DNA of 64,000 bases from Splendidivirga corallicola (GTDB lineage: Bacteria > Bacteroidota > Bacteroidia > Cytophagales > Cyclobacteriaceae), in NCBI GenBank assembly GCA_030442035.1, contig JAUJEA010000007.1, positions 248,001-312,000 on the forward strand, written 5' to 3'. Made by a program: the position numbers and the translations under genes. Below, in pieces: positions 62,229 to 64,000 of this stretch. Position 1 is the first letter of the stretch. Each line of letters starts with the position of its first letter. The notes beneath the pieces were generated by a model. The model did not search any database and had not been told where the DNA came from. It saw only the letters and a program-made list of their open reading frames with translations.

Positions 62229-63518
62229 ATGAGGTTTTTAGGAAAAATTCAAAACTGGTACAATAAAACCTTTGACAGCGATTGGAAACGATTTTGGCTG
62301 GATTCTTTTCTTGGAACAGGTTTCATTTTCTTTGTGATCTTTTTTGTACTGGAGCTTTTTACCATTTTCAATTTCTTAGATCCGATTGGAGATGCATTGG
62401 ATGATATGGAAATCACAGACCTGGTTTTTTCAAGGCTCCGTGAGGAACCAAAGGCTGATGATCACATACTCATCGTTAACATAGCAAGATTACCCAGGAG
62501 GGGAATAGCCCAGCAAATCAAAATTATTAATAAATACAAGCCCAAAGTCATTGGATTGGATGTATTCTTTGAGCAACCTTTTGAAGATGGTATCTTGGGA
62601 GATACACTACTTCAGGAAGCATTGTCCGAAGTCGAAAATCTGGTGATGGTCAGCAAAGTTGCGGATTATCAGGAGGCGACTGACTCTTACAATCAACTGG
62701 AGCATTCTCACCTTAAATTCCGACAATTTGCCTCCACCGGACATTCAAACCTGACAACTGAGGCATCCAGGCAAGAAGAGTATAAATCCTGCCGGTTCTT
62801 TATGACAACACCCAGGGTAAAGGGAAAAACTGAACCTGCATTTGCTATAAAAATAGCTCAAATTTATGACCAGAATGCTGTCGACAAATTCTTGTCCAGA
62901 AATAATGAAAAAGAATTTATCAACTTTAAGGGGAATGCGCTTGGAGGAACGGGAGGCTTCGGGAATAAATTCTATGCGCTTGATACTCAAGATGTGTTGA
63001 ATGAGAATTTTGTGCCGGATATCGTTGAAGGGAAAATCGTTATTTTCGGATTCATGGGTGAAGATTTTAATGATGTTACCACTGTGGAAGACAAATTTTA
63101 TACGCCATTGAATCCTCAGTATGCCGGCAGAGCCTTTCCTGATATGTTTGGTGTAGTTATCCACGCCAACATATTGTCTATGATATTGAACGGTGATTAT
63201 ATCAACGAGATGGGCACAGCTTCGGGAGTTGTTCTCAGTGTATTCTTGTGTTTTTTCAATGTGGCACTTTTTTCTTGGATCTATTGGCGATATCCCGATT
63301 GGTATGATGGTGTAACCAAAACTATCCAATTGTTCGAGACTATATTACTTTTATTGCTGATCGTAATGTTTTTTCATTGGTTCAACTACAAAATAAATCT
63401 AACTTTGGGTATCGTCTCTGTTTTATTAGCTGGAGATATTTTAGAATTTTATTACGGAGTAATAAAAAATATTTTATCTTCAAGGAACAGAAGACAATTG
63501 TTTAAAAGAATTAATTAG
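62229..63518 (+). CDS. CHASE2-domain membrane protein without output domain
   Basis: The 429-residue protein has an N-terminal membrane helix (about 33-55), a large extracytoplasmic CHASE2 sensor domain (about 70-315, with RLPRRGIAQQIKIINKYKPKVIGLDVFF and the later GKIVIFGFMGEDFNDV), and three C-terminal membrane helices (about 328-350, 365-385 and 390-412). CHASE2 normally feeds a cyclase, kinase or similar domain after the last helix. Here only about 15 residues follow, so the output must be a separate protein. The next gene, a FecR-like secreted protein, begins 32 bp downstream. Confidence 0.88.
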   Translation: MRFLGKIQNWYNKTFDSDWKRFWLDSFLGTGFIFFVIFFVLELFTIFNFLDPIGDALDDMEITDLVFSRLREEPKADDHILIVNIARLPRRGIAQQIKIINKYKPKVIGLDVFFEQPFEDGILGDTLLQEALSEVENLVMVSKVADYQEATDSYNQLEHSHLKFRQFASTGHSNLTTEASRQEEYKSCRFFMTTPRVKGKTEPAFAIKIAQIYDQNAVDKFLSRNNEKEFINFKGNALGGTGGFGNKFYALDTQDVLNENFVPDIVEGKIVIFGFMGEDFNDVTTVEDKFYTPLNPQYAGRAFPDMFGVVIHANILSMILNGDYINEMGTASGVVLSVFLCFFNVALFSWIYWRYPDWYDGVTKTIQLFETILLLLLIVMFFHWFNYKINLTLGIVSVLLAGDILEFYYGVIKNILSSRNRRQLFKRIN

Positions 63519-63550
63519 CCAAACCTCAGTACTCCAATACTTTTTGATTT

Positions 63551-64000
63551 ATGAAAGCGGTAAGTGTGTTTTTAATGGTATCCATACTCTCAGTTGCTCA
63601 CCTCAAAGCGCAGGATTATGAATTCCGTGTTTTAGCTAATAAAGGTGAAAACATGGTTAAGAAAGAGCATAGAAACATTGATTGGGAACCTATCAAGACT
63701 GGGACAAAGCTCCGGAAAGGATCAGTCATCAGAATTGAAAAAGATGCTTACATTGGTCTCGTACACCATACAGGAAGGACTTACGAAATCGTTGAACCAG
63801 GCAATTATACTGTAGATCGTCTGTCCACAGCACTTCAAACCAGTCACAATGGCATTTCGGCAAAATATGCTAATTATGTTTTAAGTAAATTCAGTGACAA
63901 TACAGCCGATGTTCAAGGTAACTTTAAAAAGTATCAAAGTGCTACAGGGGCAGTGAAAAGAGCGCTTGGCAATGTGGCTACCTTAAATGTTCTTATTCCT
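63551..64000 (+). CDS. FecR-like secreted protein, 3' end outside the window
   Basis: The frame is open to the last base, so about 150 residues are visible and the gene continues past the window. It starts with a signal peptide (MKAVSVFLMVSILSVAHLKAQ). Then come DYEFRVLANKGENMVKKEHRNIDWEPIKTGTKLRKGSVIRIEKDAYIGLVHHTGRTYEIVEPGNYTV, a segment like the FecR-type beta-sandwich that binds ligands or folds the periplasmic sensor part. CHASE2 and FecR-like domains often occur together, so the pair may form a sensor with the CHASE2 protein just upstream. Confidence 0.78.
   Translation, partial: MKAVSVFLMVSILSVAHLKAQDYEFRVLANKGENMVKKEHRNIDWEPIKTGTKLRKGSVIRIEKDAYIGLVHHTGRTYEIVEPGNYTVDRLSTALQTSHNGISAKYANYVLSKFSDNTADVQGNFKKYQSATGAVKRALGNVATLNVLIP

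Noticed and set aside
1-64000. tRNA, rRNA, tmRNA or RNase P RNA genes
   Set aside because: Scanning the spacers by eye showed no cloverleaf, conserved core or CCA-ended structure; covariance-model searches would be needed to exclude small RNAs.

Overview
This window is an AT-rich piece of chromosome from a member of the Bacteroidota, most likely a Cytophagales bacterium of the Fulvivirga/Marivirga kind. The evidence is threefold. Several promoters match the Bacteroidota consensus TTTG-N19-TAnnTTTG, and the one before rplU matches perfectly. Shine-Dalgarno sequences are weak almost everywhere. Several proteins belong to families typical of the phylum: a BT_3928-like DoxX protein, a duplicated DUF1599 protein, paired ExbD and TonB proteins, and a dihydropteroate synthase/diadenylate cyclase pair. 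Most of the window is housekeeping genome. There is no rRNA, tRNA, CRISPR array, phage or insertion sequence that I can support.

Layout. 1-2.1 kb: the end of a TPR membrane protein, an XRE regulator and a long spacer with a composite hairpin repeat. 2.1-6.4 kb: a Tat-exported PLP enzyme, a DUF2520 protein, a double CDGSH iron-sulphur protein, a UbiA prenyltransferase and purN. 6.5-13.6 kb: purH, then the rod-shape operon mreB-mreC-mreD-mrdA-rodA. 13.8-18.8 kb: ribosomal proteins L21/L27, class Ia ribonucleotide reductase nrdB-nrdA and aroK. 19-22.7 kb: DoxX-like and DUF1599 genes, divergent from folP-cdaA. 23-24.8 kb: a small secreted protein, a RidA protein and an acetyltransferase. 24.8-30.5 kb: a BlaR/BlaI-like metalloprotease/repressor pair and three poorly known genes. 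30.6-34 kb: an ECF sigma factor, two TonB-domain proteins and two ExbD proteins, one of them with a damaged membrane helix. 34.2-38.9 kb: sbcD and sbcC. 38.9-42.1 kb: an isoaspartyl peptidase coupled to an unrecognised P-loop protein, then rlmN. 42.3-46.1 kb: a TRAP transporter split around an OmpH/Skp gene. 46.4-54.9 kb: manA, lipB, a 3'-5' exonuclease, rnr, an aspartyl protease, a phosphoribosyltransferase and panB. 54.9-58.5 kb: cytochrome c, SCO1, HemJ, MOSC and a Crp-type regulator. 58.5-64 kb: a barrel-like protein, a DUF2064 glycosyltransferase, a rhodanese, meaB, a CHASE2 protein and the start of a FecR-like gene cut by the window edge.

The most unusual features are not single genes. 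First, a roughly 135-bp inverted-repeat element occurs three times, and two copies are flanked by 11-bp direct repeats that look like target-site duplications. Second, a roughly 30-bp motif recurs just before start codons. Third, the sigma/TonB/ExbD locus has no ExbB, and one ExbD lacks about six residues of its membrane helix and has Glu where Asp is expected. Fourth, the P-loop/isoaspartyl-peptidase pair has a stop codon that directly abuts the next start, which suggests a shared but unknown job. I see no clear defence or biosynthetic island.
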